From Rhizobium sp. (lineage in GTDB: Bacteria; Pseudomonadota; Alphaproteobacteria; Rhizobiales; Rhizobiaceae), in contig PEKW01000002.1 in NCBI GenBank assembly GCA_002796995.1, positions 443,990-507,989 of the forward strand: 64,000 nt of DNA, written 5' to 3'. Made by a program: the position numbers and the translations under genes. This document shows, in pieces, positions 26,108 to 35,598 of the stretch (the stretch's first letter is position 1; each line of letters opens with the position of its first letter). A model generated the notes under the pieces. It worked only from the letters and a program-made list of their open reading frames with translations. It was not told where the DNA came from and made no database searches.

Positions 26108-27378
26108 GCGACAGCGAAAATCACCACCACGGCAAGAACGAGATCGTCATCATCAAGCGCCATAGCGGCGGCGACCATGACGGCGCCCATGGTGGTGCGT
26201 GGAAGATCGCCTATGCCGACTTCATGACGGCGATGATGGCGTTCTTCCTGGTGATGTGGCTCGTCAATGCGGCTAACGAGGAGACCAAGGCCTCGGTCGC
26301 CAGCTATTTCAATCCGATCAAGCTCTCCGACGAGAAGCCGACCGAAAAGGGACTGAAGAAGCCCGTCGATCAGGCCGAGGGCGAGCAGAAGCAGGAACGC
26401 TCCCAGGTCGAGGAACAGCAGGAGACGGTCGGTGCTGCCGCCGCGACCGGCGAAGACCAGACCGCGACCTCCGGCGACCAGACCAATTATTCCGAAGCCG
26501 ACTTCTTCGAAAATCCCTATTCCGTCCTGGCCGAGATCGCCCAGGAAGTCGGCCAGCAGGCCAATGTCAGCGCCAAGGGCGAGGGCGGTGCGGCCGATTC
26601 CGGTCCCTCGACCGGTGCCGAGGGCGGCGAGGCCTACCGCGACCCGTTCGATCCGGATTTCTGGACGCAGCAGGTGCAGACCGCCCAGGGCAAGCCCGGC
26701 AAGCAGGAATCCCCGCCGGCCACGGTGGAGAACCCGGACCCGACGGATGCCGAGCAGCAGCTCGCCATGGTCGTGCCGGGCGAGAAGCCCGAAAAGCCGG
26801 TCGATCCCGTGGCCGAGGCAGCGCAGCCCGAAGACGGCAAGACCGACAAGACCATGAGCGAAACCGGCGACGCCGCTTCGTCCGATACGTCGGAGCAGGC
26901 GTTCAAGGCGAAGCAGAAAGCCGCGGATACCCTCAAGGCCGAGATCGAGAAGGAGATCGGCGGCGCCGCCGGCAAGCTGGCCGAAGGCCTGATCGTCGCC
27001 CCGACCGAGGGCGGTATCCTGGTGACGATTTCCGACCAGTCCGACGCGCCGATGTTCAATGTCGGCTCGGCCGTGCCGCGCAAGGACCTGGTCGTTGCGA
27101 TGGAACGCATCGGCAAGCTGCTGCAGCAGCGCGAGGGACCGATCGTGATCCGCGGCCACACCGATGGCCGGCAGTTCAAGGGCACCGAGAACGACAACTG
27201 GCGCCTGTCGATGGCGCGTGCGCACAGCGCCTATTACATGCTCGTGCATGGCGGCCTGTCGGAAAGCCGCGTGGAGCAGGTCTCCGGCTTTGCCGACCGC
27301 CGTCTCCAGGTCCCGGACGATCCGCTGGCCGACGCCAACCGCCGCATCGAGATCCTGATTCAAGCAGATCAGGGGTAG
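26104..27378 (+). CDS. motB: Flagellar stator protein MotB
   Basis: MotB anchors the stator to peptidoglycan and carries the proton-channel Asp. The 424-aa protein has the single membrane helix with that Asp (YADFMTAMMAFFLVMWLVNA, about residues 38-57), a long acidic, disordered periplasmic linker, and a C-terminal OmpA-like peptidoglycan-binding domain (IRGHTDGRQF, NWRLSMARAHSAYYML). The linker is much longer than in enteric MotB, as in rhizobia where MotC also acts. It is coupled by ATGA to the FliH-like gene. Confidence 0.96.
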   Translation: MSDSENHHHGKNEIVIIKRHSGGDHDGAHGGAWKIAYADFMTAMMAFFLVMWLVNAANEETKASVASYFNPIKLSDEKPTEKGLKKPVDQAEGEQKQERSQVEEQQETVGAAAATGEDQTATSGDQTNYSEADFFENPYSVLAEIAQEVGQQANVSAKGEGGAADSGPSTGAEGGEAYRDPFDPDFWTQQVQTAQGKPGKQESPPATVENPDPTDAEQQLAMVVPGEKPEKPVDPVAEAAQPEDGKTDKTMSETGDAASSDTSEQAFKAKQKAADTLKAEIEKEIGGAAGKLAEGLIVAPTEGGILVTISDQSDAPMFNVGSAVPRKDLVVAMERIGKLLQQREGPIVIRGHTDGRQFKGTENDNWRLSMARAHSAYYMLVHGGLSESRVEQVSGFADRRLQVPDDPLADANRRIEILIQADQG

Positions 27379-27382
27379 CGGC

Positions 27383-28702
27383 ATGGGGCGCATGAAACTG
27401 CACCTGCTCGTTCCCGCTCTCTCGCTGCTCGGCCTTGCCTGGACGGGCGCGGCACGGGCCGAGGACGCGAACGGCGTCGAGCCGTACAAGCTGCTGCGCT
27501 CGCTGCAGTTCGTGCAGGATTCGGTCGTGCTCGGCGATCACTCGGCCGCCGAAATGCAGCGCTTCATGCTGGAGACGATCGACAAGCGGCTGAGGGAAGC
27601 CGACAGCGCGATCTTCGAGGAACCGCGCAACATCGATGCGACCCTGATCTATGCGATGAGCGGCGGCAATCCGGCGACGCTGGAATTCCTCGTCGCACGC
27701 GACATCGACGGCAATTTCGACAACCGCGTGACCGATGCGCTGCGCAAATACCTGTCGGGTAAGGGCACGTTGATCGCCAAGAGCCTCGGCGACATGGTCA
27801 CCGAATATCGCGACACCAAGATAGCCCCCTACCTGGCGCTCATCGCCGGCAATGTGATGATTCCGCGCGATCCGGTCCAGGCGCTGAAATTCTACGACTG
27901 GGCGCGGCTGACCGCACCGGGAACCATCGTCGAGGAGGCGGCGCTGCGCCGTTCGCTGGCGATCGCGGTCGAGGGCGGCATGGTCGAGAAGGCCAGCGCC
28001 TACGCCAACCGCTATGCGCGCCGTTTCCTGCACTCCCCCTATGCCAGCCAGTTCGCCGACCTGTTCGTGCAATTGGTGGTCGAGCACAACGACGCCTTCG
28101 ATCAGGCGGCGATCGAGGGCACGCTGATCTACATGGATGCCGATCGCCAGCGCGAGGTCTACCTGCGCATCGCCCGCCAGGCGGCGATCAAGGGACGCAA
28201 CGAACTGGCGCGCCAGGCGGCCGACAAGGCCAAGCTGCTGTCCGGCACGGGCGAGGGGGCAGATGCCCTGGCGAAACTCTACGGCGGGCTCGCCGGCATC
28301 CCGACCAACGAAGTCGGTGCGGCCATCGCCGCGATCGCCGCCATCCCGGATGAAATTCTCTCGCCCTCGGACCGCGCCCTGCGCGATGCCGCAGCGGCAA
28401 TCGCCGAGGAGGTCGTGCGCAAGCCCGAGGCGAACAGCCAGGCACAAGCTCCCGAGCCGACTGTATCTATTCAGAACGACGCATCCGTCGCCGACGTATC
28501 CAGCCCCGAAGCGCCCGCTTCGGACCAACAGCAGGACCCGACGGCACCCGCTTCGGAACCGCAGAACGCAACGCCGGCGACGGCCGAGGCGGCTGCGGCC
28601 GGGAGCAAGGATCAGGATCCCGAGTTCCGCTCCTTCGTCGATACCGGCCGCTCCAAGCTGGACGCGATCGACGACCTCTTGAAGCAGGAAGGCACCAACT
28701 GA
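27383..28702 (+). CDS. motC: Periplasmic motility protein MotC
   Basis: MotC is a rhizobial periplasmic protein needed for motor rotation and acting with MotB. The 439-aa precursor has a signal peptide (LLVPALSLLGLAWTGAARAE), a helical domain of about 350 residues and an Ala/Pro/Glu-rich tail. Position directly after motB and before fliK, and the length, match motC. The stop overlaps the fliK start as TGATG. Confidence 0.92.
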   Translation: MGRMKLHLLVPALSLLGLAWTGAARAEDANGVEPYKLLRSLQFVQDSVVLGDHSAAEMQRFMLETIDKRLREADSAIFEEPRNIDATLIYAMSGGNPATLEFLVARDIDGNFDNRVTDALRKYLSGKGTLIAKSLGDMVTEYRDTKIAPYLALIAGNVMIPRDPVQALKFYDWARLTAPGTIVEEAALRRSLAIAVEGGMVEKASAYANRYARRFLHSPYASQFADLFVQLVVEHNDAFDQAAIEGTLIYMDADRQREVYLRIARQAAIKGRNELARQAADKAKLLSGTGEGADALAKLYGGLAGIPTNEVGAAIAAIAAIPDEILSPSDRALRDAAAAIAEEVVRKPEANSQAQAPEPTVSIQNDASVADVSSPEAPASDQQQDPTAPASEPQNATPATAEAAAAGSKDQDPEFRSFVDTGRSKLDAIDDLLKQEGTN

Positions 28703-30231
28703 TGATCGATCCGGCCACCGCCCCGAAAATCCCGAGCATGGACGCTTCGCTCGCGGGGAGCGCTGCTGCAAACCGCAGCGACGCAAAGGCGGGCAACGGA
28801 TTTTACGACGCCCTGTCGAATGCCGGCCACAGCGGCCGCAGCCGTCAGGATCGCGAAAACACGACGACCGGTCAGGCGACTGAGGGCGAGGCGGCAGCCG
28901 GCGCTGAGGCCGAAGCCACGGACACCAAGGCCACCCGGACGCGCCGGCCGCTGATCGATGTATCCCAGGCAGCCCTGTCGCGCGCCGGTGCCGCAAACGC
29001 ATCGCGTACGGGGACCGCGGGCGACGCCGCCACCGAGGCCGCAGCCGACGACGTGCCGGCCGAGGGCACGGTTCCCGGCCGCAAGACCACAAAGCCCGCT
29101 GCCGGACATCCGGCAGCCGGCGGCAATGGCGCGCCAGGCGCGACGTTGGACGCGGGCCAGGTCGCCGCCGTGGTAAAGCATGTCCAGACGGCAAAGGGCG
29201 ACAAGACCGAGCACACGGACAAGCCGGCCGGTGAAGCCGAAGGCGAAACGGCAATCGACGGCGAAGCCGAAGCGGCGCCCGACGGCAAGGCTTCGGATCT
29301 CGGCGACGTCCTGACACTGCTGAGCAACACCGCTACCGCCGCACCCCAGGCCGGTCAGGCGACGTCGCGCGCCGACGGCAAGACGACCAGCCGAACCGCT
29401 GCCGGCGAACTGGCTGTGGTCGAAGCATCCTCCGGCGACATGCGCACGTCGCGCACCGCCGAGAACGGCGAACTTCCTTCGGTCGAGGCCGCCGAGACGG
29501 ATGCCGCCGACGCCGACCGCTCCTTCCGCTTCCTGCGCGCCGACGGCAGGGGCCAGGCAGTTTCCATGCGCGTCGGTCAGTCGGACGGCGAAACGGTCAA
29601 GTATGACATCGGTTCGCCCAAGGACATCGGCCAGACGGTCGCGGTTCTGGACGCGCGGCGCTACATCGCCCCGGCCTCCACCAATGCGGCGGGACTGACG
29701 GCAGCCATGATGGGCGACAGCGAGTGGGCGACTGCCATGCTCCCAGGCTCGGAGCTTGCCAATGCCGCCACCCAGTCGAGCGCCGGCAAGGTCGTCAATA
29801 CCCTCAAGCTGCAGATGAGCCCGATCGAGCTCGGCAACGTCACCGCGACGCTCCGGCTGAGCGGCGAGGAGCTCTCGGTACAGATCACGGTCGAGACGCA
29901 TGCGGCCTACAAACAATTGAACGGCGACCAGAACGATATGCTGAAGGCGCTGAGGGCCCACGGCTTCGCGGTGGACCAGATCCAGATCAGCGTGAACGTC
30001 GCGGCGGCAGATCGCGCCGACAGCGGCCAGAACGGTGCCCAGGGGCAGCCGACCGGCCAGCAGGCACAGGGCGGGGCCCAGGGCGGCAATGGCAGCAGCG
30101 GAGAGCGCCGTACGGCGCCGATGCCGGGCGAGACCGCCATCGGTATGGGGAAGACGGCAGATGACACGAGCGCGCTACAGACGGCCTCTGGCGGGGCTGG
30201 TGCTTCTCGTCCTGGCCACGTCTACATCTGA
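28702..30231 (+). CDS. fliK: Hook-length control protein FliK (formerly MotD)
   Basis: FliK measures hook length and triggers the FlhB substrate switch. The 509-aa protein is Ala/Gly/Glu-rich and disordered over its first 350 residues, with a FliK C-terminal domain at about residues 365-440 (LKLQMSPIELGNVTATLRLS, LKALRAHGFAVDQIQISV). In S. meliloti this gene was first called motD and later reassigned as fliK. Its last 71 bp overlap the next gene in another frame. Confidence 0.92.
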   Translation: MIDPATAPKIPSMDASLAGSAAANRSDAKAGNGFYDALSNAGHSGRSRQDRENTTTGQATEGEAAAGAEAEATDTKATRTRRPLIDVSQAALSRAGAANASRTGTAGDAATEAAADDVPAEGTVPGRKTTKPAAGHPAAGGNGAPGATLDAGQVAAVVKHVQTAKGDKTEHTDKPAGEAEGETAIDGEAEAAPDGKASDLGDVLTLLSNTATAAPQAGQATSRADGKTTSRTAAGELAVVEASSGDMRTSRTAENGELPSVEAAETDAADADRSFRFLRADGRGQAVSMRVGQSDGETVKYDIGSPKDIGQTVAVLDARRYIAPASTNAAGLTAAMMGDSEWATAMLPGSELANAATQSSAGKVVNTLKLQMSPIELGNVTATLRLSGEELSVQITVETHAAYKQLNGDQNDMLKALRAHGFAVDQIQISVNVAAADRADSGQNGAQGQPTGQQAQGGAQGGNGSSGERRTAPMPGETAIGMGKTADDTSALQTASGGAGASRPGHVYI

Positions 30232-30736
30232 CGCGGCCGCATCCACCGGCGCCTGTGAACGTGAGATCCAGGCGGCGGCGGCGAAATATTCGATCCCGGA
30301 AGGCATCCTCTACTCCGTCGGGCTGACGGAGACGGGGCGGAAGGGATCGCTCCAACCCTTTGCGATGAACGTCGAGGGAAAGCCGATGTTCTTCGACAGC
30401 GAGGCCGATGCCTTGCGCGCATTCGTCAATGCGCGCCGGCAGGGCGCCAAACTGATCGACATCGGTTGCATGCAGATCAACCAGCACTTCCACGGAGAGC
30501 ACTTTTCCTCCGTACAGGCCATGTTCAATCCGCGGGCCAATGTCGAATATGCGGCCCGCTTTCTCAGCAACCTACGCGTTCGTCACGAGACCTGGACGAT
30601 GGCCGTCGCGCGCTACCACGCAGGCCCCAATAACGACCCCGCACAGAAGCGATATGTGTGTCGGGTGATCGCCAATCTGGTCGCCACGGGCTACGGAAAT
30701 TGGACACCGAACGCCCAGAAATTTTGCGGTGAATAG
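30161..30736 (+). CDS. Flagellar lytic transglycosylase (SltF-like)
   Basis: This 191-aa secreted protein has a signal peptide (ending about STSDAAAS) and a lytic transglycosylase fold: catalytic Glu in VGLTETGRKG, the motif IDIGCMQIN, and YHAGPNN. It probably opens the peptidoglycan for the rod, since the FlgJ encoded at 40595 lacks the muramidase domain; Rhodobacter SltF is a known parallel. I chose ATG 30161, which gives the signal peptide and lies inside the end of fliK in another frame. Confidence 0.87.
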   Translation: MTRARYRRPLAGLVLLVLATSTSDAAASTGACEREIQAAAAKYSIPEGILYSVGLTETGRKGSLQPFAMNVEGKPMFFDSEADALRAFVNARRQGAKLIDIGCMQINQHFHGEHFSSVQAMFNPRANVEYAARFLSNLRVRHETWTMAVARYHAGPNNDPAQKRYVCRVIANLVATGYGNWTPNAQKFCGE

Positions 30737-30823
30737 CAAGATTTAGGGGTAGACAAGCCTCGAAGTGCTGATTTGGCCATTGTGTCGAGAATGTGGACGG
30801 AAATGGGCCATGCAAGCCGTCCG

Positions 30824-30838
30824 TTAACCATGCGTTAA
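30824..30838 (+). promoter_or_regulatory. CtrA-like full site 1 before rem
   Basis: This is TTAACCATGCGTTAA, a perfect TTAA-N7-TTAA match whose left part is TTAACCAT. It lies about 180 bp before rem in an AT-rich 279-bp gap. Confidence 0.55.
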
Positions 30839-30909
30839 CTTTTCCACCGAAAAATAGTGCCACATAGACAATTGGCATACTAGATATAGTTCAAATCGGC
30901 ACGGAAATC

Positions 30910-30924
30910 TTAATCAACTGTTAA
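30910..30924 (+). promoter_or_regulatory. CtrA-like full site 2 before rem
   Basis: TTAATCAACTGTTAA is a second perfect TTAA-N7-TTAA match, 86 bp downstream of the first and about 90 bp before the rem start. Confidence 0.55.
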
Positions 30925-31015
30925 TACCTACCATTAACATCATCTAGTTGTCCGTGATTCGCCTGATTCGTACCGATAGTGCATCGAGGCACCACACTGA
31001 TTCGGAGGCGGACGA

Positions 31016-31687
31016 ATGATCGTAGTGGTAGACGAGCGAGAGCTCGTGAAAGACGGGTACACATCCCTATTTGGGCGTGAGGGCATTCCATCGACGGGAT
31101 TTGATCCGGTCGAGTTCGGCGAATGGGTCAACACGGCGGCGGATTCTGATATCGCTGCTGTCGAGGCCTTTCTGCTCGGGCAGGGGGATTGCACGCATGA
31201 GTTGCCACGTGCAATTCGTGACAGGACACAGGCACCGGTGATCGCAGTCAGCGACCAGCCGTCGCTCGAGGCGACGCTGGCACTGTTCGACTGCGGCGTC
31301 GACGATGTCGTCAGGAAGCCGGTTCATCCGAGGGAAATCCTGGCGCGGGCGGCGGCGATTCGCCGCCGGCTGAAGGCGATCGCGAACTTCACCGAGATCG
31401 GCCCCATCCGGGTCTTCTCCGACGGTCGCGATCCGGAAATCGCGGGCGAGGTTTTTCCTCTTCCGCGGCGCGAGCGGCGCATTCTTGAATATTTGGTCGT
31501 CAACCGCGGTCGTCGCGTTTCCAAGACCCAGATCTTCAATGCGATCTACGGCATCTTCGACGAAGAGGTCGAGGAGAACGTGGTCGAAAGCCATATCTCC
31601 AAGCTGCGCAAGAAGCTGCGCAAGAAGCTCGGTTTCGACCCGGTCGATTCCAAGCGCTTCCTCGGCTACTGCATTGATTGGAGCTGA
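31016..31687 (+). CDS. rem: Orphan OmpR-type motility regulator Rem
   Basis: Rem is the growth-phase-dependent activator of flagellar genes below VisNR in S. meliloti. The length of 223 aa, the position between the transglycosylase gene and flgE, and the OmpR winged helix (about residues 130-223, [36 protein letters not shown]) all match. The receiver domain is degenerate: at the place of the phosphorylated Asp the sequence reads AAVEAFLLG, so phosphorylation is doubtful. The start is supported by GGAGG 7 bases upstream. Confidence 0.93.
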   Translation: MIVVVDERELVKDGYTSLFGREGIPSTGFDPVEFGEWVNTAADSDIAAVEAFLLGQGDCTHELPRAIRDRTQAPVIAVSDQPSLEATLALFDCGVDDVVRKPVHPREILARAAAIRRRLKAIANFTEIGPIRVFSDGRDPEIAGEVFPLPRRERRILEYLVVNRGRRVSKTQIFNAIYGIFDEEVEENVVESHISKLRKKLRKKLGFDPVDSKRFLGYCIDWS

Positions 31688-31711
31688 TTTTTCAGCATCC
31701 GGCCGCGTGGT

Positions 31712-31744
31712 GCGGGCCTGACGAGTGAATTCGAAAAGGCCCGC
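31712..31744 (+). terminator. Inverted repeat after rem
   Basis: GCGGGCCT and AGGCCCGC form a perfect 8-bp stem with a 17-base loop. CATCTCC follows without a T run, so this is a weak candidate. Confidence 0.35.
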
Positions 31745-31750
31745 CATCTC

Positions 31751-31770
31751 CAGACAGCTTCACGCAAGGC
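31751..31770 (+). promoter_or_regulatory. CGCAAG box before flgE
   Basis: CAGACAGCTTCACGCAAGGC lies 45 bp before flgE and is nearly identical to the box before the DUF1217 gene (8334-8353). Confidence 0.55.
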
Positions 31771-31814
31771 CCACCTCTTATTCTCTGCAATGACTACGGA
31801 AACGAGGATTTTCA

Positions 31815-33017
31815 ATGAGCCTTTACGGAACGATGCGGACCGGTGTGTCCGGTATGAACGCCCAGGCAAATCGTCTCGGCACAGTGGCGGAAAACATCGC
31901 CAACTCCAGCACGGTCGGCTACAAGAGGGCCTCCGTGCAGTTCTCCTCGATGATCTTGCCGACGACCGCCGGCGCCTACAATTCGGGCGGCGTCGAGACT
32001 TCTGTGCGCTATTCGATCTCGAACCAGGGAACGTTCAGCTACACCACCTCTTCGACCGATCTCGCCGTCAACGGCGACGGCTTCTTCATCGTCCAGGGCG
32101 GCGATGGCGTCGAATATCTGACCCGCGCTGGTTCCTTCGTGGTTCAGGCCGACGGCACACTGAAAAACTCTGCCGGCTATACCCTGATGGGTTACGAATA
32201 TTCCTCGACAGCCGATCCGACGATCGTCGTCAACGGTTTCAACGGCCTTGAGCCTATCGATCTCTCGTCTGCCGCGATCTCCGCGACTGCCTCGACCGCT
32301 GGTTGGCTCAACGTCAACCTGCCCTCGAATGCTGCTGTCGGTGGTACCGAAAAGACCTCGCTGGTCAGCTTTGACAGCCAGGGCAACAGCCGCGAAATCG
32401 AATTCACCTATACCAAAACCGCGGACAACGTCTGGTCGGTCACCGGCGTTTATGCCGGACCGCCGGCGACGACCGTCGTGCCGGCCACCACGATCACCTT
32501 CGACGCCGACGGCCAGATCGTGTCGCCGACGTCGATCACGACGACGCCCTTCACCGTTGGCGGCGCCGACATGGAGGCGATTGCGATCGACATCAGTGCG
32601 TCGAGCCAGCTCGCCGCGGACTTCTCGGTCGAAGAAGGCGACATCAACGGCAACGGGGCTTCCGAAGTCGTGGGCTACGAGATCGACGAATACGGCGTGG
32701 TCTCCGTTGCCTATGACAACAACGAACTGGTCCCGCGCTTCCGCGTGGCGCTTGCCAGCGTGCAGAGCCCTGACAACCTCAATCCGGTCGCCGGCAACCT
32801 CTACACCCAGAGCAACTCGTCCGGTGTCGTCGTCATGGGTTATGCCGGCTCCAGCGGTTTCGGCTCCATCCTCTCCGGCGCGCTTGAAGACTCGAACGTC
32901 GACGTGGCGGAAGAACTGACCGCGATGATCGAATCCCAGCGGAATTACACCGCGAACTCCAAGGTATTCCAGACCGGTTCCGAATTGATGGAAGTCCTGG
33001 TCAACCTGAAGAGATAA
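31815..33017 (+). CDS. flgE: Flagellar hook protein FlgE
   Basis: FlgE builds the hook. The 400-aa protein has the N-terminal signature (NRLGTVAENIANSSTVGYKR), the FlgE D2 centre and the C-terminal helix (VAEELTAMIESQRNYTANSK). It opens the operon flgE-flgK-flgL-flaF-flbT-flgD-fliQ. Its DNA is somewhat richer in AT-ending codons than its neighbours. Confidence 0.96.
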   Translation: MSLYGTMRTGVSGMNAQANRLGTVAENIANSSTVGYKRASVQFSSMILPTTAGAYNSGGVETSVRYSISNQGTFSYTTSSTDLAVNGDGFFIVQGGDGVEYLTRAGSFVVQADGTLKNSAGYTLMGYEYSSTADPTIVVNGFNGLEPIDLSSAAISATASTAGWLNVNLPSNAAVGGTEKTSLVSFDSQGNSREIEFTYTKTADNVWSVTGVYAGPPATTVVPATTITFDADGQIVSPTSITTTPFTVGGADMEAIAIDISASSQLAADFSVEEGDINGNGASEVVGYEIDEYGVVSVAYDNNELVPRFRVALASVQSPDNLNPVAGNLYTQSNSSGVVVMGYAGSSGFGSILSGALEDSNVDVAEELTAMIESQRNYTANSKVFQTGSELMEVLVNLKR

Positions 33018-33038
33018 CCGGAAGGTTAAGGCAGCCAC

Positions 33039-34496
33039 ATGTCGCTTACTTCTGCACTTAATACGGCTCAAGCCATTTTCAGGAATACGGGGGAACAGAC
33101 CTCCGTCATCTCCACGAATATTGCCAATGACGGAAATGCAAACTATGTGCGGCGTGCGCCTGTCGTAACCAACACCATCTACGGCGCCTCGACGGTCAAT
33201 ACCGAACGGGCCCAGCAGATGGCGCTGCTTCGCCAGCTTACCGGAGCGACCTCGGCCTCCAGCGCCCAGGACACGCTTCTGAACGGCCTGACGACGCTCT
33301 CCAACGCTCTGGGGGGGAATGACTACGAGCTTTCCCCCTCGACCTATCTCGCAGAACTCCAGAACAGCCTGGAAGCTTTTGCCGCCTCTCCCGGAGAATA
33401 CACGCTGGCCGCAACCGTGGTCACCGATGCCCAGGACGTGGCCAAGTCGCTGAACGCGGCCGCGACCACCGTCCAGAAGCTCCGCACTGATGCGGACGCG
33501 GAAATCAACAACCAGGTCAAGGAACTGAACCGGCTTCTCGGCGAGTTCAAGATTGCCAACGATGCCGTGGTCAAGGCGACGGCGCTCGGCACGGATCCGA
33601 GCGATGCGCTCGACACCCGCGACACGCTGCTCAAGGACATTTCCGAGATCATCGGCATCGACGCCAGCACCCGTGCCAACGGCGACATGGTGATCTACAC
33701 GTCCGAAGGCACGGCCCTGTTCGAGACCGTGCCGCGCTCGGTCACCTTCACCCGCACGCTGTCCTATGACGCGACCGTCACCGGCAACCAGATCTATGTC
33801 GACGGCGTCGCCATCGAGCCGGGTGACGGCGGCAACACCAGCGCCGACGGCTCGCTGAGCGCATTGCTGCAGCTGCGCGACGAGATCGCCCCGACCTTCC
33901 AGACGCAGCTCGACGAAGTCGCCCGCGGTCTGATCGAAGCCTTTGCCGAGACGGATCCGCTGGGCGTCGCCCCGGACATGCCGGGTCTGTTCACCTGGTC
34001 CGGCGGCACGACGCTCACCTCGGGCACGGTCGAGCCTGGCCTCGCCGGCAGCATCACAGTCTCGTCGGCCGTCATCGCCTCTTCGGGCGGCGATCCGATG
34101 CTCCTGCGCGACGGTGGCATCAACGGTGCCACCTACAAGTGGAACACTGGCAACAATTCCGGCTACACCACGCTGCTGATGGGCTACACGGACGCGCTCG
34201 ACGCCGACCGGGCCTTCGACGCCTCGGCCGACCTCAAGACCTCGATGAGCGTCATGACCTTCGCCAGCGGCTCGATCGGCTGGCTGGAAGAACTGCGCTC
34301 CAACGCGACGACGGCCTCGGACAACAAGGTCGCGCTCTATGAGCGCTCCTTCCAGACCTACTCCTCGCAGACCGGGGTCAACCTCGACGAGGAACTCTCG
34401 CTGCTGCTCGACGTCGAGCAGTCCTACAAGGCATCGGCCAAGCTCGTATCGACGATCGATGCGATGCTGCAGGCGGTCCTGGATATGGCGGGCTAA
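33039..34496 (+). CDS. flgK: Hook-filament junction protein FlgK
   Basis: FlgK (HAP1) is the first hook-filament junction protein. The 485-aa protein has the HAP N-terminus (LNTAQAIFRNTGEQTSVIST, NIANDGN) and a flagellin-like C-terminus (VNLDEELSLLLDVEQSYKAS). flgL follows after 3 bp. Confidence 0.95.
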   Translation: MSLTSALNTAQAIFRNTGEQTSVISTNIANDGNANYVRRAPVVTNTIYGASTVNTERAQQMALLRQLTGATSASSAQDTLLNGLTTLSNALGGNDYELSPSTYLAELQNSLEAFAASPGEYTLAATVVTDAQDVAKSLNAAATTVQKLRTDADAEINNQVKELNRLLGEFKIANDAVVKATALGTDPSDALDTRDTLLKDISEIIGIDASTRANGDMVIYTSEGTALFETVPRSVTFTRTLSYDATVTGNQIYVDGVAIEPGDGGNTSADGSLSALLQLRDEIAPTFQTQLDEVARGLIEAFAETDPLGVAPDMPGLFTWSGGTTLTSGTVEPGLAGSITVSSAVIASSGGDPMLLRDGGINGATYKWNTGNNSGYTTLLMGYTDALDADRAFDASADLKTSMSVMTFASGSIGWLEELRSNATTASDNKVALYERSFQTYSSQTGVNLDEELSLLLDVEQSYKASAKLVSTIDAMLQAVLDMAG

Positions 34497-34499
34497 GAT

Positions 34500-35561
34500 A
34501 TGTCGACATCAAACATCTCCAATCTCTCGATCCAGACCTCGATGCGCCTGACCATCCGTCAGGCCCAGAACGAGCTGATCAAGGCACAGCAGGAAGTCAC
34601 GACCGGCATCTATGCCGATGTCGGGGCCGAAATCGGCGGCGCCACCTCGACCGTGGTCGACCTGACCCGCGACAGCCTGCGCCTGCAATCGATCAAGAAC
34701 ACCAATGCCATCGCTACCCAGCGTCTCGAGGCCTCCCAGGAGGCGCTCGACCAGATGGCCCAGGCCGGCGACGACATGAACGAGGCGCTGATCGCGCTCT
34801 CCGGAACCGCCAACACCAGCAATCTGGAGACCGCCATCCAGGCGATCACCAGTGCGCTGGACACCTTCACCAGCATGGCCAACACCTCGCTGGGCGGCGA
34901 ATATCTGTTTTCGGGCATCAACACCGACGTGCAGCCGCTGGAGGAATATACGGACACCTCGGCCGCCAAGCTGGCCTTCGATGCCGAATTCCTGTCCTAT
35001 TTCGGCTTCTCGCAGTCGGATCCGCAGACGGCGAACATCGCCGCCACCGGCGCGTCCCCGAGCATGGAAGACTTCATCACCAACGTCGTCGAGCCGATGT
35101 ATTCCGGTGCCGACTGGACCTCCGACTGGTCGAGCGCGACCGACGAGGTCATGACCAGCCGGATCAGCCAGACCGAGACGGTCGAGACTTCCACCTCGGT
35201 CAACAGCAAGGGCATGCGCTATTTCGCGCTGGCGGCCGTCGTGGCCAAGGAACTGCTGGCGCTCGATCTCTCCGATGACAGCCGTGCCATCGTCACCAAG
35301 AAGGCGATCGAATATACCGGCGTCGCGACCACCGGCATCAACAGCGCGCGCACCATGCTCGGCCTGTCGGAAAACCGGATCGAGAAGGCCAACGAATCGC
35401 TCCAGGTGCAGATCGACATCATCGACACGACGCTCACCAGCAAGATCGAGGTCGACGCCTATGAGGCTTCGACCCGGGTCAACAATCTCCTGTCTCTGGT
35501 CGAGGCATCCTACACACTGACGTCGAAGATTCAGGCTCTGAGCCTCGTCAACTACCTTTGA
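34500..35561 (+). CDS. flgL: Hook-filament junction protein FlgL
   Basis: FlgL (HAP3) connects FlgK to the filament. The 353-aa protein has flagellin-like ends (LSIQTSMRLTIRQAQNELIK, QQEVTTGIYAD; VDAYEASTRVNNLLSLVEAS). It starts with ATG 34500, 3 bp after the flgK stop. Confidence 0.94.
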   Translation: MSTSNISNLSIQTSMRLTIRQAQNELIKAQQEVTTGIYADVGAEIGGATSTVVDLTRDSLRLQSIKNTNAIATQRLEASQEALDQMAQAGDDMNEALIALSGTANTSNLETAIQAITSALDTFTSMANTSLGGEYLFSGINTDVQPLEEYTDTSAAKLAFDAEFLSYFGFSQSDPQTANIAATGASPSMEDFITNVVEPMYSGADWTSDWSSATDEVMTSRISQTETVETSTSVNSKGMRYFALAAVVAKELLALDLSDDSRAIVTKKAIEYTGVATTGINSARTMLGLSENRIEKANESLQVQIDIIDTTLTSKIEVDAYEASTRVNNLLSLVEASYTLTSKIQALSLVNYL

Positions 35562-35598
35562 TGACCAAAGGGAATGAATGGAAATGAAGGACAGATGA

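Noticed and set aside
25627..29317. Very long minus-strand frames (620 and 713 codons) opposite the FliH-like gene, motB, motC and fliK
   Set aside because: Antisense shadows of recognised genes with low-complexity composition.
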